DNA from: Kondoa malvinella
Taxonomy: Eukaryota; Basidiomycota; Agaricostilbomycetes; Agaricostilbales; Kondoaceae
Assembly (NCBI GenBank): GCA_039545315.1
Contig: BCIM01000001.1
Coordinates: 2,699,783-2,763,782, forward strand
DNA: 64,000 nucleotides
Reading direction: 5' to 3'
A program made the position numbers and the translations under genes. Numbering within the stretch: the stretch's first letter is position 1; each line of letters opens with the position of its first letter. Of the stretch, positions 1 through 11,531 are shown piece by piece. The notes beneath the pieces are model-generated. The model saw nothing but the letters and a program-made list of their open reading frames with translations, ran no database searches and had not been told where the DNA came from.

Positions 1-783
1 GCGCGACAAAAGACATGTTGATGCGATAATGCATTCAGTCAGCTACAGACTGCGCAAGATGCAGACGCTGCCTCTGCAGCAGCTCCACTCTCCTCTGCTC
101 CTGTGGTAGCCTCTACTTCTTCCTCATCTCAAGACTCTGCACCGGAACACGATAGCATCATGCAATTATTGGCGACTCTACAGCCACTTCAGCGTCCTGT
201 CGTAGAAGAACCAGTCGATAATAGTCCCTGGTCCGAGCCACAGATCCTCGAAGAGCCGGAAGAACCAGCGAGAGCACGACGGAAGCTCACTTATGCTCAA
301 TCATTACCCCTGCTTGGTTCATTAGGCAAGACTACGTTCCAGCAACTTGCTGCTATGAGACAAGCACAAGATAATTGGGAATTGAGAACAGTAGATCAGC
401 GGAACTGTATCGCTGCGGATGTTCAGCGAGGCGCAGTATCAGAGTGGGCTTTTCTTTCAGTGGAACGATACATGACTAACAAGCACATAGGAAGGAGCTG
501 GTCGCTTTCGACCGACAAATCATTGAAAAGTTTGACGAGCTCAAACACAAGCATCAGGTCAAGCTGGAAGAGGTGAGCCTGTCGTCATCTCAAGCGAGTC
601 TTAGCTTATGCCAACTGCTAGATGGGCATACCTTGTATCTACCCGACACAAGATCCAGTCGAGATGGCTCGACAGCGGAAAGTCATGCACAGTAAGCCTC
701 TCGCACGTGTTGATGACCAAAAGTTCAGATGCATCGCCATAGCCTTACAGACGATGCTCGACGAAGAGGAAGACGAAGGATAG
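1..783 (+). CDS. Unrecognised protein, C-terminal part (5' end outside window)
   Basis: The 3' part of a gene enters the window. The frame is blocked upstream by TGA at 19-21, so an exon probably begins at an acceptor near 38-48. Two introns can be placed: about 439-495 (donor GTATCA, branch-like CTAAC, acceptor GAAG) and 573-621 (GTGAGC to CTAG). The joined frame runs to TAG at 781-783. It has an Ala/Ser-rich, acidic N-terminal part, a charged helical stretch (FDRQIIEKFDELKHKHQVK) and an acidic end (MLDEEEDEG). The pattern ELVxFDxxI...LEEMGIPCIYPT looks like a conserved eukaryotic C-terminal domain, but I do not recognise the family and assign no function. It converges on glucokinase, with 81 bp between the stops. 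Confidence 0.5.
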
Positions 784-864
784 AGCAGTCATTCGGGCAA
801 GATACCAAGTCACGTATACCTGATTCCATTAGATCCATAGCATACACTGTTACCCAATTTTGCA

Positions 865-2620
865 TCACTTCTCTACAATCTTGGGAACGCCCGCCTCTGC
901 TTGCTTCTTAGCTTGTAAAGCAGTCAAAGCAGCTGTAGCATTGTATCAGCTTTGTATATCAGCTCAGGTGATACGACTCACCACCAACACCGGACCCATC
1001 CTTGGCTAAACCAATCTGAACCCTCTGTTCCGCTTCCTTACCTATCACTTCTCTCAAAGCCGTTCTTACACGCTCATCAAAACGAGGGTAGAATTCAACC
1101 AAGCTACCATCCACGCCAACAGGGAAATCTTCTTTAGACTTGTCCATGTTCATTTGTAGGAAAACAGCAGCGATAGCCGCAGCGGAAAACCGAGCACCTC
1201 TAGTCCCTACGATTTCAGAACATCTTTGAACGAGGTAACAGTCCGAATCGGAAATGTATTTATCTTCTATGCCTAGTTGGGATTGGACGATTTGTCTTAG
1301 ACGTCCAACATCTGAAGAAGTGGAAGATTTTGATGTATCGGGTGAGACGGCTGAAGATGGTGCAGAGGGAGAACCGGCTTCTAGGTCAGACATGACGGCT
1401 GTGTCTAGACCGTAGTGCGTATTGAGGACGGAAGAGTGACGACCTTGAAAGATGAGGTTGGCATCGACGAGGGTGAGGAGAATGTTGCGCAAGACTTCGC
1501 CAAGGTACATGCCGCTGATCATTTTCTCGAATGCTTGTTTCCGCGGGTTGATTGATTCCCTGTCTAGCTTGTTGTCGAAAGGCGTGATTCGTAGGACTTT
1601 GCGTTCGTTGTCGAAGGCTCCCCATTCCTGTTGGACGATCAATGTCATAATACAACAAAGATGGAAGCACTCACAGTGTTGATGATCATGTACTGTTCCG
1701 GAGTAGCCTTCTCCAGCGTCTTGACATTGCTGTACTTTTCCAGATACGCCGCATTGGTTCCCGTTCCAAAAATGGCTCCCAGAACAGCACCACCAGATTG
1801 ATACGCCCTGCTCAACATTGTCCCCACAGTATCGTTGACCAGCGCTGAGCATTTCACGGGTAATTGACGCTTGTCCAAAGCCGTCTGCAACAGCTGCACT
1901 ACATCTTTTCCCTTTGCGTTTCTCGCTTCAAAGCCTTTTGTCCAAGTAATCAAAGTACCGGAATCGAGCGCAGTCTGTTTAACGGGGAAACTAAATGTGA
2001 AGCCAAGAAAGAGCGCTTCAGCTGGTGGAGCAGCCTTGAGGTCAAACAGGTGGGTAGAGAGGAAATGTTCGACTGATTGAGCAATGTAGTCGAACAGAGC
2101 CGAAGCTTCGCCGGTCTTGAGTTCATCAGATACTTTGTACTTTTCTTGCTTGAGCGTAAAGTTTTGCTTGCCGTCCAGGTCTACACTTGCTACTCGAAGA
2201 TTCGTTCCGCCCTGTGAGTACAACCGTCGATGAACACAAGCTTGTATGATCAAGATGCTGAATCTCACCAAATCCAAGGCCAAGAATGTGCCCTGCTCAG
2301 TGCCGTCCGGTACGTTGTGGATGAAAGTAGGTCTGTCATGCCCCGCAAAACGGTAAGCTGTCACGTGCAAAAGAGCCGCTCTAACAGCAAGAGGCAACTC
2401 ACATCATAGGCAAGAACGTATCAGCTTCATCTGCGGTCTTTGCGACTCTTGACAAGCCTTCGTTGAACTCCCATAAGAACTGCTTGACGACTTTGTTTAG
2501 GTCTGAAGCGTTCAAGTCAAAGTCTTGTTCGAGCTTTGTTAGGAATTGCAGCTGTTTAGGAGAGAGGTCCGAATCGTTGAAGGGTGTCAGGTAGGCAGGG
2601 TGCTGGGAAGAGCTCGACAT
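865..2620 (-). CDS. GLK1: Glucokinase / hexokinase family
   Basis: Phosphorylates glucose to glucose-6-phosphate with ATP in the cytosol, the entry step of glycolysis. Five exons: 2403-2620, 2269-2332, 1675-2211, 982-1627 and 865-932; 1533 nt in total, 510 residues, no frame break. Visible motifs in order: VPDGTEQGTFLALDLGGTN (phosphate-1 loop, near residues 80-98), LGFTFSFPVKQ followed by TWTKGF (sugar-binding region, near 165-185), GAIFGTGTNAAYLE (phosphate-2/adenosine region, near 245) and NTEWGAFDNE (catalytic and sugar contact). The C-terminal KDGSGVGAALTALQAK is typical of the family. Length and the Glk-like FSFPVKQ fit glucokinase better than hexokinase II, but sequence alone does not settle substrate preference. 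The start ATG at 2618-2620 gives MSSSSQHPAYL, a normal fungal N-terminus. Confidence 0.95.
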
Positions 2621-3324
2621 GATTCGTTGGTAGAAATTGGCAGCGACGAGAGCGACGAGGGAAATAAATAAGGATTGACGCAAAGTAGCAAGGATGAAGG
2701 CCGTAATGGGTGCAATGATCTGACAGACAGCTGGGCGTTGAGCTTGTTTTAACAGGTTCAGGCGTCGTTGCAGCGGAACATCCACCAAATCATGCTCAAG
2801 CGAATCTGAAAGTCGAGGACCTGACGCTCCGTAGAGGCACAGACCAAGCTACTTGACGCCAATGCAGACATGTCCTGGCCCTGCTTTCCCTACGCCGGGT
2901 CAAACCGTTCGGACACTTTTGAGATATTCTGACGTAGCTCACGCGTAATACAGTCAATGGGCGACAGCCTGCTTCCTTGTCACGCCTGATAGTTGCAGTC
3001 CGATAGAGGAGGTTCTCCAGCTCGACTTGCTTCCGCTATGTCGGCAATAGCGATTCTATCATCTCCTTCTCTGCTTGGTACTTGGTCTGCCGCAGCCTGC
3101 TCTGGGCGTAGCGCACAGCTGGGTACAATTGCTACAACCTGCTTTCTCTCTCCTGCACCGGACGGCGTTGAGTCAGAGTCTGAGAATTTACCCTCTGATC
3201 TTTGAACTGCATTCTTACATCGCGTTGCAAAAACACTGGCTTGCTCTGCACCGTGACTGCGCAGTGTTTTCGAATATCCAGTCTCTTCTCTTCTTCGCTG
3301 GTTTTACCTGTCGTTCGAGTGACA
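2621..3324. other. Intergenic region between glucokinase and amidase
   Basis: Divergent promoter region of about 700 bp between the glucokinase start and the amidase start. I see no supported gene in it. Bases 2841-2967 are the first copy of a repeat whose second copy lies at 5522-5618, on the other side of the amidase. Confidence 0.6.
2841..2967 (+). repeat. Direct repeat copy 1 (flanks the amidase gene)
   Basis: This stretch is closely similar to 5522-5618 in the same orientation. Shared blocks include AAGCTACTTGA, GCCAATGCAGACATGTCC, TCGGACACTTTTGAG and CGACAG. The copy here has about 44 extra bases in the middle (after GACATGTCC) that are missing from the second copy. Confidence 0.8.
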
Positions 3325-5131
3325 ATGGAGATTTCCCGTTTAGACGCCATCACTGCGCTTGCGCTTATCAGAAGTAGCACGATTTCAGTAACTCAATACG
3401 CTCAGGTGAGATTGCTCCTGTTCTCAGTATTGAAATGAGTCTGACAAGTACTAGATTCTGCTGAATCGCATCGAAGAGCGAGATCCAATCATTCACGCTT
3501 GGGCATACTTGGACAGGGACACTGTTTTGCGTCAAGCCGCTGCTTTGGATCGTCTGCCTCGGCATGAAAGGGGCCCTTTGCACGGGCTACCTATTGGTGG
3601 TGAGTTGATTGATCCATTGCTCAGCGTGATCTGACCTCGGCTTGCATAGTCAAGGACGTCATACTCACGAGAGATCAGCCAACTCACTACCATAGTCCTA
3701 TGTGAGCACGATTGTATTAGCGCTTTCTTAGCTAAAGGACGGTAGATATGCCGACGAAGGCTGCTCAAATGTTGATGCAGCGTGCGTCAAGATCTTAAGA
3801 TCAGCTGGCGCTCTGATTATGGGTGAGCAAGTCTAGATACCAGCATCGAAGCTGCTGACTCTTTTTCAGGAAAGACTGAAACAACAGAATTCGCAGCTTC
3901 CGCGATTGGCGGACCTTGCGTCAATCGTAAGACTGTTGTCTTTTGACTTTCTCTTTGATGTCTAGACGCCTCGATAATAGCTCACGATATCAGCCGGACT
4001 CCAGGTGGCTCCTCCAGCGGGAGTGCAGCAGCTGTAGCTGATTTTCAAGTGCCTGTAGTGAGTACATCGGAACTGTAAAGAGTCCAGCTCATCTTTCATA
4101 GGCAATCGGCACACAAACAGGTATAGTGCAATACTGTCTTTCGAAAGTCAGAGTAAATGAGCAAGGCTGCAGGAGGGTCCACAATCCGCCCTGCCTCGTA
4201 TTCAGGCGTCTTTGGCTTCAAACCAACTTGGAACGTCATCTCCCAGGAGGGCGCGAAACCGTTCGCCGTTTCATGCGACACTATCGGATTGTTTTCCAGG
4301 AATGTTGAAGACCTCAGATTAATTTCTCGCGTTCTGCGCTTGGAAGACGATCATCCTGTCTCTCACGAGCCCTGTACCATCTGTGGGGCCAAATTCGCCT
4401 TCTGTCAAGGACCTAATTGGTCAAAAGCTGGACGAGGCACGATCAAGGCAATGCAACGCGCTCGGCAATTGCTCACATCTGCTGGCGCTGTAGTCCAGGA
4501 TCTGCAGTTGCCTCCAGCTTTTGGTTCAGCTTCCGAATGGTGCTTGCAGGTAACTCAAGGGGAGGGAAGAGCATCCTTCACTCCTGAATACTACATGGAC
4601 AAGTCTTTACTCGATCCCGATATTCGCGAGCATGTCGAAAGACCTGTCACAGAGTTATCTCGCAAGGATCTTATGGCAGCTGAAGACGGAATCGCAAGTT
4701 TACGCCCGCAATTTGACTCTTTTGCTTCGGCATATTGCGCGATCATTACACCTAGCGCAGTTGACGAAGCCGAACTCGGCCTAGGCTACACCGGGAGTGC
4801 TGTCTTTAGTGCGTACCTTTGAGTGAATAAGATGCGGCATGTCCTGACCAGACCTGAGTAGATGCTATGTGGACAATCCTTCATGTCCCCGTGATCAATA
4901 TTCCAGGTCTGTGCTCGTCTCTACTCAAGCGCGATCATTCATTCAAGATATGTCAGGTCTCAAAGGCAATTCAGGCCTTCCAGTCGGTATATCCTTGATT
5001 GCTGCTAGACATCGTGAGTTCGCATTGCTTGAAGGAACGAATCAATCAAATCATCTTTGGCAGACGATCTTCACCTGCTACACGTAGCGGAAGCTGTTGC
5101 GAAAGTATTTGCGCAAGCGGGAGAAGCTTAA
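3325..5131 (+). CDS. Amidase (amidase-signature family)
   Basis: Hydrolyses a carboxamide to acid plus ammonia; the substrate is not readable from sequence. Eleven exons (3325-3405, 3455-3599, 3650-3701, 3746-3822, 3870-3926, 3981-4057, 4102-4120, 4173-4808, 4862-4906, 4957-5013, 5064-5131) sum to 1314 nt, 437 residues, with no break. The Ser-cisSer-Lys triad is complete: Lys77 in GVKDV, the Ser cluster at 148-152 in TPGGSSSGSAAA, and nucleophile Ser172 in GTQTGGSTIRP. HVPVINIPG and GNSGLPVGISLI near the C-terminus are typical of fungal amidases. It is shorter than, and unlike, the acetamidase-type enzyme at 41551. The start ATG directly precedes the conserved LDAITALALIRS helix. It is enclosed by two copies of a repeat (2841-2967 and 5522-5618), so it may sit in a rearranged segment. 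Confidence 0.9.
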
Positions 5132-5240
5132 AAGCTAAGAACAGGCAGACCGGTTATTGCGACAATGCATTTTTAAACTCGATCTTCTTTGGCCGCGTGC
5201 TCGACTGATCGCAAGCGTGCAACAGCCATCTTTCTGTTAC

Positions 5241-5523
5241 CAGTCTCGGAGTGAATTGGGGAACAAGCCTCTTAGGCTTTGTTTCGCTTGCTCTCGCTGC
5301 TGTTCCGATCCTCTTCTACTTCTTTGGCAAACGACTGCGAGCTCGATCAAAGATGGCATCGGGTCATAGCAGGCGGACAATAGACAGTAGCAATCCGACA
5401 TAGAGTGTAAATGTACAGTTGCATGGCCTAGAAACCTTTCACCTTGATGATCATGCTCTTCTCTTCCAGCCACATGTCGAGCGACTTGGGCCACCTTCGC
5501 GACCAATGCCCGATGTCTTGAAG
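5241..5523 (+). pseudogene. Truncated copy of the MFS/ALDH 3' boundary
   Basis: This stretch is almost identical to 8134-8415. It copies the last coding bases of the MFS transporter (LLGFVSLALAAVPILFYFFG), its stop, the 45-bp spacer and the reverse-strand 3' end of the aldehyde dehydrogenase. I count about ten substitutions plus two 1-nt indels. One indel (GGGTCATAGC versus GGGCATAGC) shifts the frame of the MFS fragment just before its stop. Neither fragment has the rest of its gene, so both are non-functional. It appears to be a recent segmental copy that was cut off sharply at 5241. Confidence 0.9.
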
Positions 5524-5618
5524 CAGACAAAAGCTACTTGATGCCAATGCAGACATGTCCTCGGACACTTTTGAGGCAATCTGACGCAGCTCATGCGAAT
5601 GTATTCAATGCACGACAG
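5522..5618 (+). repeat. Direct repeat copy 2, fused to the MFS/ALDH copy
   Basis: Second copy of the sequence at 2841-2967, in the same orientation, with about 44 central bases deleted. It begins within a base or two of the end of the copied MFS/ALDH fragment, so two unrelated source segments are joined here. Confidence 0.8.
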
Positions 5619-6102
5619 AGTGACTCGCTAGGTATACGTGGAAACGTTGATGCCAGAGTCGCGCGCGGCAATGTATGCGCATGATAGCCGAAGGAATCGT
5701 TTCGCCCGAAATCTATTTTCTTCGCCTGTGTGCTATTCCAAGCGACCAGCAGCCTCTGTACATACCCACGACTCGAGTCTGGATACCCATCTGCTGTAGA
5801 TCGCTGAGCGAAAGCTGTTCCACCGCATACATCATGGCAGCACAAAATCCCAAACGCCCTCGAGCGATCAGCGCCTCTACAGCTGATCGACTAGCGCGCA
5901 TGCCTTCGTATTGCTGTGACACTCCAGCGGACATTATTCTAGATCGTTTGTCTTCTCGTTGAATCTGCACGACACTGACTGAACGAGATAAGATTAGACG
6001 TCGAAGGGCATCATTCACCACAGTAGGCTGCTCTCAAGTACTACAAGACCTAGATCTAAGTATCTGAATAGCGATCATGAACATTTCTATCGCTCGCCCA
6101 GC
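5619..6102. other. Region upstream of the MFS transporter, no supported gene
   Basis: Bases 5713-6021 on the reverse strand form an open frame of about 100 codons (beginning MVNDALRRLILSRS) with a plausible helical composition. I find no family, no splice-consistent extension and no start context that would make it a gene. It could be a decayed fragment. The rest is the probable promoter and 5' leader of the transporter. Confidence 0.3.
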
Positions 6103-8275
6103 ATGCATCGAGCAGCAAGTACTCGACTTTCACCTCTGCATGATGCGGAATCCGAAGACACTTTACACGATGCCTCTTCTGATCCAGAAAAGAAAAAGAT
6201 TGTCGAGTATCCGGATGATCTAGTCACGTTTGATGGGGATGATGATCCTGCGAATCCAATGAATTGGCCAACGAGCAAGAAATTTCGGGTGGTGAGTTTT
6301 CTATTGCTATACAATGGACTCATCAGATAGTCAGTAGACGATGATCCTTGGTTTCCTAACGATGGGCGCTACGTTGGCATCCTCAATCTTCTCTGCAGCT
6401 TTCGAGCCGCTGACGGTAGAGTTCGACATCGGGATACAAGGTCTGCCTATCCCCTGTATACAGGCTTTATGTTTGCTAATCTCCCCGACTACAGTTGCTA
6501 CACTTGGGATAGCGCTCTTCATTCTAGCTTTCGCTGTTGGACCAATAGTCTTGTGAGTTCTCGCTCTAGCGAAAGCGGGCTGGCTGTTCCAACGCTGACG
6601 TCGAACCAGCGCCCCAGTAAGTGAATGGCTCGGGCGTAGGGTGAGCGTCCTTCCGGCCTACTTCGTCTTTATCTGCTTCACGTAGGCATTTCTCTATAAA
6701 TTCTATGAGATCCGTTTCAACCGCCGCTTTAGGGCCGCAACTGCTGCGTCCAAGGAAATTCAAAGTATCATGATCACTCGCTTCTTCGCTGGTGTTTTTG
6801 CTTCCGCGCCAGTGTCCAATGTCGGTGAGCTAAGCATAAGTCAACTCTCCATGGGAAAGCTGAAAATTGTCTAGGCGGCGCGCTGGCAGACATGTGGGAC
6901 GCAAAGACTAGGGGTATAGCAGTCGTCTTCTATTCCTTTGCTGTTGTTGGTGGACCGACATTGGGTAGGAAACCACTTTGTGCATTTTCGTTTTAGCTGA
7001 GTATATGTACAGGACCGCTCATCGGCAACGCTGCAGCAACCAGCTACCTCGGTTGGAGATGGACACTCTACCTATCTATCATCTTCTCATCGACTGTCTT
7101 TATCCTCACTATCCTATTCGTGCCCGAAAGTAAGGCTTGATACTGTTGAAGTCATTAGCTCTGACACCTGTACTAGCATACGCTCCAGTACTTCTCACAG
7201 AGAAGGCTCGTCGACTACGACTTGAAACACGCAATTACGCTCTGCACAGTAGACAAGAAACGCAAGATCTTGCGTTAAAGGTCTTTATCCAGAAGACTGT
7301 CTATCGTCCTCTGTATATGTTGACCCACGAACCTATCCTCGCTCTTGTTTGTCTTTACAACGCCTTTGCATACTCTGTTCTGTGAGTCACCCGTCTCTGA
7401 TAGCTTGGACTAGCTAAACATTTGACAGGTATGGGCTTTTCGAAATTTTTCCGATCGCTTTTGCACAAGGAAGAGGATGGAGTCCAGTAGTCGCTTCTTT
7501 ACCTTTCCTAGCTGTTTTAGTCGGTGTCTTTATCGGTAAGTTAATCACATGCCTTCAATACCTTGCTAACATGAAATTTCAGCTGGTGGTATCAACATCT
7601 TGTACTCCACAAAGGTCTATGCACCAGCGATGACGCGTAATAAAGGCAAGATAGAAGCAGAGTTGAGACTTCCTCCGATGATTTTAGGCGGTTGTATCTT
7701 TCCAAGTTGGTCTTCATCTTTCCAATTGAGCGGTAGCTCATGTTTATGCAAATCAAGTTGGCTTTTTTTGGTTTGGCTGGACACAAGAGTCACATTGGAT
7801 CAATCAAGTGCTGGCTGGTGGGCTGATAGGCTGCAGTTTTTTGTTAATTTTTCAAACGGGCATCAAGTAAGTTGACTAGACTTCTCTCACAACAATTGAG
7901 CTGACTGCATGTGCTCAGCTACCTTATTGAGTGAGTCAAACCAACTGTATGCGCGTATGACTGTTAACAACCCTATTTCAGCGTCTATACCGTCTATGCC
8001 GCAAGTGCACTTTCAGCAAACGTGCGTATAGCACCTATTCAAGTCAGAGCCCAGCTAATCCCGACAAACACTAGACCTTCATGCGTTCGCTCTTCGCTGC
8101 GGGCATCTCGATGGCAATTCGACCAATGTACAACAGTCTCGGAGTGGATTGGGGAACAAGCCTCTTAGGCTTTGTTTCGCTTGCTCTCGCTGCTGTTCCG
8201 ATCCTCTTCTACTTCTTTGGCAAGCGACTGCGAGCTCGATCAAAGATGGCATCGGGCATAGCAGGCGGACAATAG
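6103..8275 (+). CDS. MFS transporter, DHA1 multidrug/polyamine family
   Basis: Proton-coupled exporter of the plasma membrane. Fourteen exons sum to 1518 nt, 505 residues, without a frame break; one exon is only 12 nt (7919-7930). The cytosolic N-terminus contains DPANPMNWPTSKK, a hallmark of fungal DHA1 carriers. The loop 2-3 motif is APVSEWLGRR, followed by RFFAGVFASAPVSNVG (helix 4) and the loop GGALADMWDAKTRG. GPLIGNAAATSYLGWRWTLY is the helix 5/6 motif, and PESTYAPVLLTEKARRLR opens the central loop. FMRSLFAAGISMAIRPMYNS and LGFVSLALAAVPILFYFFGK are the last helices. Substrate is unknown. It converges on the aldehyde dehydrogenase with 44 bp between stops. Its last 140 bp were copied to 5241-5380. 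Confidence 0.93.
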
Positions 8276-8319
8276 ACAGTAGTAATCCGACATAGAATGT
8301 AAATGTACAGTTGCATGGC

Positions 8320-10400
8320 CTAGAAACCTTTCACCTTGATGATCATGCTCTTCTCTTCCAGCCACATGTCGAGCGACTTGGGGCCACCTTCGCGACCGAC
8401 GCCCGACGTCTTGAAACCACCGCTAGAAAGGACATCAGAAACGCTTCGATGCGCACTCGGACTACTCACAACACCATATCGGTAGCGCCAGAAGGAGAAG
8501 TACAGTTGACGCCTGTGCTTTATCAGCACACTGTCGTTCGAGAAGAGAGGCGACATACCAACTGTGCCAGCTTCTAGACGCTTCGCGACCCGAAGAGCTC
8601 GATCGATGTTCTGACTGTATACGGCGGCATATAGGCCATACCTACGCAGATCATGTCGTCAATTGAGAACCCTAGTGAGGATTTGTCAAGCTTACTCGGT
8701 GTCATTTGCTTTTGCGATAACATCCTCCTCGTCAGAGAATTTGTGCAGCAGGACAACAGGGCCTATTCAGCCTCGATCAGACCGAGTTAAGCATTGCACA
8801 GCTATTGACCTACCGAAGACTTCTTCCTTGTTGATTCTGGAGCTTTCGGAAACGTCGGTGAAAATGGTTGGGTTGAAGAAGCTGTAAACCAAATCAGCCA
8901 GCATAATGAATGACTGAGCAACTACATACTTGTCTCCTGCATCGCTTTTACCACCTCCCAGGATAGCCTTACCCTCCTTGTTGCCAATGTCCAGATACGA
9001 TTGAACAGCTTTTGCCTGAATGTCGTCCGCCTGAGGGCCCATAGTCGTTTCTTTGTTCAAAGGATCACCATGTTTAAACTGGCCGAAAGCGGCAGAGAAC
9101 CTCTTGGCGAACTCATCGTAAATCTTTTCGTGTACATAAATTCGGCTGTTGGCCATGCAGACTGCACAGAGTTCTGAATAAGAGCCTGTAATCGATGCTT
9201 TCCCGACATACTCTGACCACTATTCCATTGGAGGGAGAAGGTACAAGCTGGCACAGCTTCATCTAGATCAGCGTCGTCGAAGATTACGGTTGGACTGGAG
9301 CATCGATCGTCAATTTTGAGCTCTAGAGCACACAAGAGATGACAAACCTCTTTCCGCCAAGCTCTAGAGTGACAGCCTTCAAGTTGCTTTGAGCAGCAGC
9401 GGTCATGATATGGCGTCCAGTCCGTGTAGATCCGGTGAAAGAGATTTTGCGAATACGCATATGTTCAGAGACGAGCTTGCCAGTCTCGCCTAGACCGTTG
9501 AGGCACTGGACGATACCGGCTGGAATACCTGCTTGGGTAGCTAGATCCGCAATGTAGGTGCCGCTGAGAGGTGATTTTTCCCTATACCAAATTGAGCACC
9601 AGTTGGATCCAGTACAAGTGCAGCTCACGAGCTCTTGATAATGATGGCATTACCGGCCGCAATAGAGGGTGCAACCTTGAAGCACATCATAATGATAGGC
9701 ACGCTGCTTGATGCATTAGCGTCCCAGCATTTTGAGCAAACATTGAGCTCACTTCCTGCAAGCAACAATCAGTCGATTCCTTCGTATAGCGGCATAGACT
9801 TACCAGGGAATGACTCCTGCTGTGACACCGTATGGCTGCTTGACGGTCATGTTCATGAAGCCAGGCGAAAGCAAAGAGCTGTGTCCGTGAACATTCGCTC
9901 CCAATCCAGCGGCATATTCGATAGCACCAGCAGCAATCATGCTGTCGTAGTTGGTGCTGACTGGTCGACCCATAGCTAGAGCATCAAGTTCTCCAAGAGC
10001 ACCAGCATGTTCACGCATAAGCGCAGCGAATTTCATGAGTTTTTCTCCGCGCTGGTGAGCAGCTAACGCGGCCCATGCTGGTTGCGCCTTCTCAGCGGCG
10101 ACCACAGCTGCTTCTACGTCCTAATTGTGCTGCTTCAGCCAGTGACAAAATTGAGGAGAGCCAAACCCACCGCTTCGGTGGCACATTGAATCTCTCCGAC
10201 TTTGTCTCCATTTGCAGGGTTCTTGAGGATAAAGGTCTTGCCTAAGTAACGCTCAGCTGTTTGACAGGCCTCCGGCAGCATACTGCTCACCACCTTTGCA
10301 GTCAACGAACTATCGTTCACTATTAGCTTGACACGCGCATGAAGCATGCAACACTCACTTGACCGTCGATGTATGATCTGGGCTCTACTTTAGGTGCCAT
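8320..10400 (-). CDS. NAD(P)-dependent aldehyde dehydrogenase
   Basis: Oxidises an aldehyde to its carboxylate. Fourteen exons, including one of 3 nt (GAA, 9753-9755), sum to 1440 nt, 479 residues, with no break. The catalytic set is complete: Asn151 in IPWNVP, Glu249 in LELGGKS and Cys283 in SGQICMANSR. Other family motifs are SFTGSTRTGR (Rossmann), EEVFGPVVLLHKF and the C-terminal FGGFKTSGVGREGG. The N-terminus MAPKVEPRSYIDGQFV starts close to the catalytic domain, and no targeting peptide is evident. The codons for Trp150 and Asn151 are built across the microexon (TG|GAA|C). Class resembles the broad betaine/retinal-type ALDHs; substrate unknown. The end of the gene was copied to about 5420-5523. 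Confidence 0.93.
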
Positions 10401-11531
10401 TGCGTGTTGTGTATTGGTTGAGAGAGCTCAAAGCGAAAGATCATGGATAGATCAGTCAGCTATTGCCATTCGGCAATATAATCTGCCCGACAGTGGGATC
10501 CGGAGCTCCTCCGTCTCCTTTGAGCTTCATACACGGCTTGTAGACGTGTCTTATTTCTGCATACATTCGTGACATTGCAGTATGTAGCTAGCTCGGCATA
10601 AGTCTGACAGCATCGATCATCGCAAATCTTAAACCTCCATGCCCAATCCCTAGCAGCCGGTTCTCCTTAGTCGCTGACGCTGTGCAGCTGTCCGACGCGA
10701 CTGACAATGTACATCATGATCTGCCCATCATGCAATTTGCCGATTCTGGCCGATCAGCAATCAGCAAGCTTCCGTAGACTGGCAACAAAGCAGTAGCGTG
10801 GATCAGACAACAGATACATGTGGTCGCGGCTTTGAGACACTATCAGTCTAAGGGCTGTGATAGACCTTTGTCGAGAAGATTTGACAATGGTATTGACACT
10901 TGAAGACAGCTTCCGACGGCCTTCGATTGCAAGCATCTTTGGACCTATGAAATCAGACGTCGTAGCATCCATGATGGGTCTGGTACAAGAATCTGCCGGG
11001 CTACAGATGAACATCTTTCTTGAAGCTTGAATCACGGTTCGAGTAGAAGCTTGGATAGGTCGTCACTGAACGGCGAAGTCTTCTTTCGACTCGGAAGCAC
11101 TGTACTATGCGCTGTGCTGCTGTTTGATCTTGCTCCCTATTCCCCTGTGTGTGGTCTGTTGCTGCTCAACAAGGTCAACTTCCGTGATTGGCTACTTCTG
11201 CCTGGGTCTTGCTTCAATGGCCTAGCTCGTACTATGCATGTTATCCTCGAGGTCTATGTATTCATCGACCCGGAAGCCTAACTAAAGAAGTCCAGAGAAG
11301 GGGTTGCTCATTGTAAAGCAATCTGTCGCTCAGAATAAATCGCTTTGTAAGCCCAAGACAGCATGAAGAGTCGCTACGATCTCTGCAAGCTTGTACTCCT
11401 TCTCGCTACCAGAGAGACTTGCTGTTGCTCTGGTCTCAGACATGGCGCTCGGTTCTGATGCAGCATCATGATGGATCAATTTCATCCAGCCCCAGCCGTA
11501 CATACATAAGGCTCGGTCGATTCCTTCTAGA
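10401..11531. other. No gene recognised
   Basis: About 1.1 kb upstream of the aldehyde dehydrogenase. Open frames here are short, lack family resemblance and cannot be linked by consistent splice sites. It may hold the ALDH promoter; I see nothing else supported. Confidence 0.4.

Noticed and set aside
2399..2788. A longer N-terminus for glucokinase starting near 2788
   Set aside because: The extension is not glucokinase-like. The ATG at 2620 gives the usual N-terminus and overlaps repeat-free promoter sequence upstream.
3325..5131. The amidase as a broken pseudogene, because its open frames look fragmented
   Set aside because: Ten introns account for all interruptions; the spliced frame is continuous for 437 residues and the catalytic triad is complete.
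6641..6685. A GT-AG intron in the MFS gene (GTGAGC...CGTAG)
   Set aside because: Removing it deletes VSVLPAYFVFICFT, which is a needed membrane helix. The intron 6682-6732 gives a continuous helix and correct frame.
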